A DNA stretch of 64,000 bases from Isoperla grammatica (Eukaryota; Arthropoda; Insecta; Plecoptera; Perlodidae). The notes below the pieces were generated by a model. It was given only the letters and a program-made list of their open reading frames with translations. It did not search any database and was not told the DNA's origin. This document shows positions 62,745-64,000 of this stretch, one piece after another; position 1 is the stretch's first letter, and each line of letters opens with the position of its first letter. The stretch lies in assembly GCA_945910005.1 (NCBI GenBank), contig OX246746.1:39380579-39444578 (forward strand), written 5' to 3'. Position numbers and translations under genes: made by a program.

Positions 62745-64000
62745 ATGGACAACGCATGTTTCCTCGCTTGTGACGGTGACTGTACTTAATAAACCCTGCG
62801 CTAAGTCAGTGACATGAGAGCAACTACATGCAACATATGAAGACAACGCATGTTTCCTCGCTTGTGACGGTTACTGTACTTGATACACCATGCGCTAAGT
62901 CAGTGACATGAGAGCAACTACATGCAACATATAAAGACAACGCTTGTTTCCTCGCTTGTGAAGGTGACTGTACTTGATAAACCCTGCGCTAAGTCAGTGA
63001 CATGAAAGCCACTACATGCAAAATATGAAGACAACGCATGTTTCCTCGCTTGTGACGGTGACTGTACTTGATAAAACCTGCGCTAAGTCAGTGACATGAG
63101 AGCAACTACATGCAACATATGAAGACAACGCATGTTTCCTCGCTTGTGACGGTGACTGTACTTGATAAACCCTGCGCTAAGTCAGTGACATGAGAGCAAC
63201 TACATGCAACATATGAAGACAACGCATGTTTCCTCGCTTGTGATTGTGACTGTACGTAATAAACCCTGCGCTAAGTCAGTGACATGAGAGCAACTTCATG
63301 CAACATATGAAGACAACGCATGTTTCCTCGCTTGTTACGGTGACTGTACTTGATAAACCCTGCGCTAAGTCAGTGACATGAGAGCAACTACATGCAACAT
63401 ATGAAGACAACGCATGTTTCCTCGCTTGTGACGGTGACTGTACTTGATAAACCCTGCGCTTAGTCAGTGACATGAGAGCAACCACATGCAACATATGAAG
63501 ACAACGCATGTTTCCTCGCTTGTGACGGTGACTGTACTTGATAAACCCTGCGCTAAGTCAGTGACATGAGAGCAACTACATGCAACATATAAAGACAACG
63601 CATGTTTCCTCGCTTGTGAAGGTGACTGTACTTGATAAACCTCGCGCTAGGTCAGTGACATGAGAGCAACTACATGCAACATATGAAGACAACGCATGTT
63701 TCCTCGCTTGTGACGGTGACTGTACTTGATAAACCCTGCGCTAAGTCAGTAACATGAGAGCAACAACATGCAACATATGCAGACAACGCATGTTTCTTCG
63801 CTTGTGAAGGTGACTGTACGTGATAAACCCTGCGCTAAGTCAGTTACATGAAAGCAACTACATGCAACATATGAAGACAGCGCATGTTTCCTCGCTTGTG
63901 AAGGTGACTGTACTTGATAAACCCTGCGCTAAGTCAGTGACATGAGAGCAACTACATGCAACATATAAAGACAACGCATGTTTCCTCGCTTGTGACGGTG
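61937..64000 (+). repeat. 16-monomer tandem duplication (1,504 bp), second copy truncated by window end
   Basis: GCTTAGTC, CAACCACATG, the rare CTCGCGCTAGG, GTAACATGAGAGCAACAAC and TTTCTTCGC occur in order from about 61,950 and again from about 63,455, at an offset of 1,504 = 16x94. CTCGCGCTAGG is at 62,137 and 63,641 and is not seen elsewhere in the window. The copies differ at several sites: ATAAAGAC near 62,180 versus ATGAAGAC near 63,684, GATTAACC (62,224) versus GATAAACC, and ATATGCAG (~63,775), so they are older or less homogenised than the 6.1 and 8.1 kb pairs. Unit edges are approximate. Confidence 0.85.
62745..64000 (+). repeat. Start of another type A copy (A6), interrupted by a 16-monomer duplication
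   Basis: The landmark monomer at 62,745 is followed at once by a monomer with GTTACTGTACTTGATACACC. The intervening monomer seen in A2-A4 is missing, exactly as in A1. GAAAGCCAC (~63,004), GATAAAACC (~63,068) and GATTGTGAC (~63,241) follow. Near 63,440 the order jumps back to GCTTAGTC, CAACCACATG and CTCGCGCTAGG, repeating 61,937 onward. The copy runs off the window. Confidence 0.85.

Larger units (their letters stand above)
1..64000 (+). repeat. 94-bp satellite array, about 681 head-to-tail monomers
   Basis: The same 94-bp monomer repeats through the whole window in one orientation with no interruption. I place the monomer start at the G of GAAGACAACG (for example 470, 658, 8543). Well-conserved blocks are ACAACGCATGTTT, GTGACTGTA, GATAAACCCTGCGC and GTCAGTGACATGAGAGCAAC. 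Most variation falls at a few columns: the four bases after ACATAT (GAAG, AAAG, TAGG or ATGG), GACGG or GAAGG, CTTGAT, CGTGAT or CTTAAT, and CTAAG, CTTAG or TTTAG. GC content of the usual monomer is about 46%, with four CpG sites. It usually carries one CATATG, one GCGC, one GTAC and three CATG sites, so those enzymes should give a 94-bp ladder. Because 94 is not a multiple of three, the reading frame shifts in every monomer, so it is not a coding repeat. The family name and host are not recognised. Confidence 0.99.

Noticed and set aside
1..64000. About 60 minus-strand open frames of 61-110 codons with near-identical products starting MRCLHMLHVVALMSLT
   Set aside because: They are read-throughs of the satellite. 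The usual monomer has a TAG stop in this frame at CTAAGTCAG. Variants CTTAGTCAG or TTTAGTCAG change it to a sense codon, so the frame runs about 2.3 monomers until the TAG in CTACATGCAACATATGAA read in reverse. Frames shift with every 94-bp copy. There is no unit-independent start context, intron or promoter evidence.
1..64000. CRISPR-like array (regular short repeats)
   Set aside because: There are no unique spacers. The whole 94-bp period is repeated, with variants shared between distant copies in higher-order fashion.
1..64000. CENP-B box, telomere repeats or rDNA/5S/tRNA-derived repeat
   Set aside because: No monomer variant matches the CENP-B box core pattern. No TTAGGG-type runs occur (TATTAGGAC is a single loop variant). 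I see no tRNA or 5S promoter boxes or cloverleaf in the monomer.
1..64000. Tandem repeat inside a giant coding gene
   Set aside because: 94 is not divisible by three, and stop codons occur in each plus-strand frame of the usual monomer (for example TGA and TAA in TTGATAAACC).

Overview
The whole window is one uninterrupted tandem satellite array. A monomer of 94 bp repeats head to tail about 681 times, always in the same orientation, from the first base to the last. I see no gene, RNA gene, transposon, inversion, CRISPR array or unique spacer. Open frames of 61-110 codons do occur, but they follow from monomer sequence variants and are not annotated as genes. The sequence is eukaryotic in character, most likely nuclear heterochromatin of a centromeric, pericentromeric or similar type. 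I cannot name the organism or the chromosomal location from the sequence. The usual monomer is about 46% GC and keeps four CpG sites, close to the number expected from its composition.

Above the monomer there is strong higher-order structure, and diagnostic variants return in the same order kilobases apart. In the left third (658 to about 24,900) the unit is an ~85-monomer, ~7,981 bp higher-order repeat (type A). It is present as A1 (658-8,542, one monomer short), A2 (8,543-14,650, 6,108 bp, with a 23-monomer deletion and a 3-monomer gain), A3 (14,651-22,913, 8,263 bp, with the 3-monomer gain) and a partial A4. In the middle (28,085-46,300) the unit is a 56-monomer, 5,266 bp repeat (type B), which contains a 23-monomer (2,164 bp) internal duplication. 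The second B copy and the A-like block after it (type C) were then duplicated together as an 8,141 bp tandem pair (33,351-41,491 and 41,492-49,632). To the right, 49,633-57,613 is a rearranged A-type mosaic, 57,614-62,744 is a partial B joined to C, and 62,745-64,000 begins another A copy that contains a 16-monomer duplication.

The unit lengths are almost fully explained as whole multiples of 94 plus a few small indels visible in the sequence (for example 85x94-9, 65x94-2, 56x94+2, 87x94-37). The large rearrangements are therefore in-register exchanges between homologous monomers. This is what unequal crossing over or break-induced replication in a satellite would give. Near identity between large neighbouring blocks (a handful of substitutions seen by eye in 5-8 kb) points to very recent turnover. 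The most noteworthy content is this layered higher-order architecture, together with a short inverted repeat inside the monomer whose loop contains the most variable four bases.
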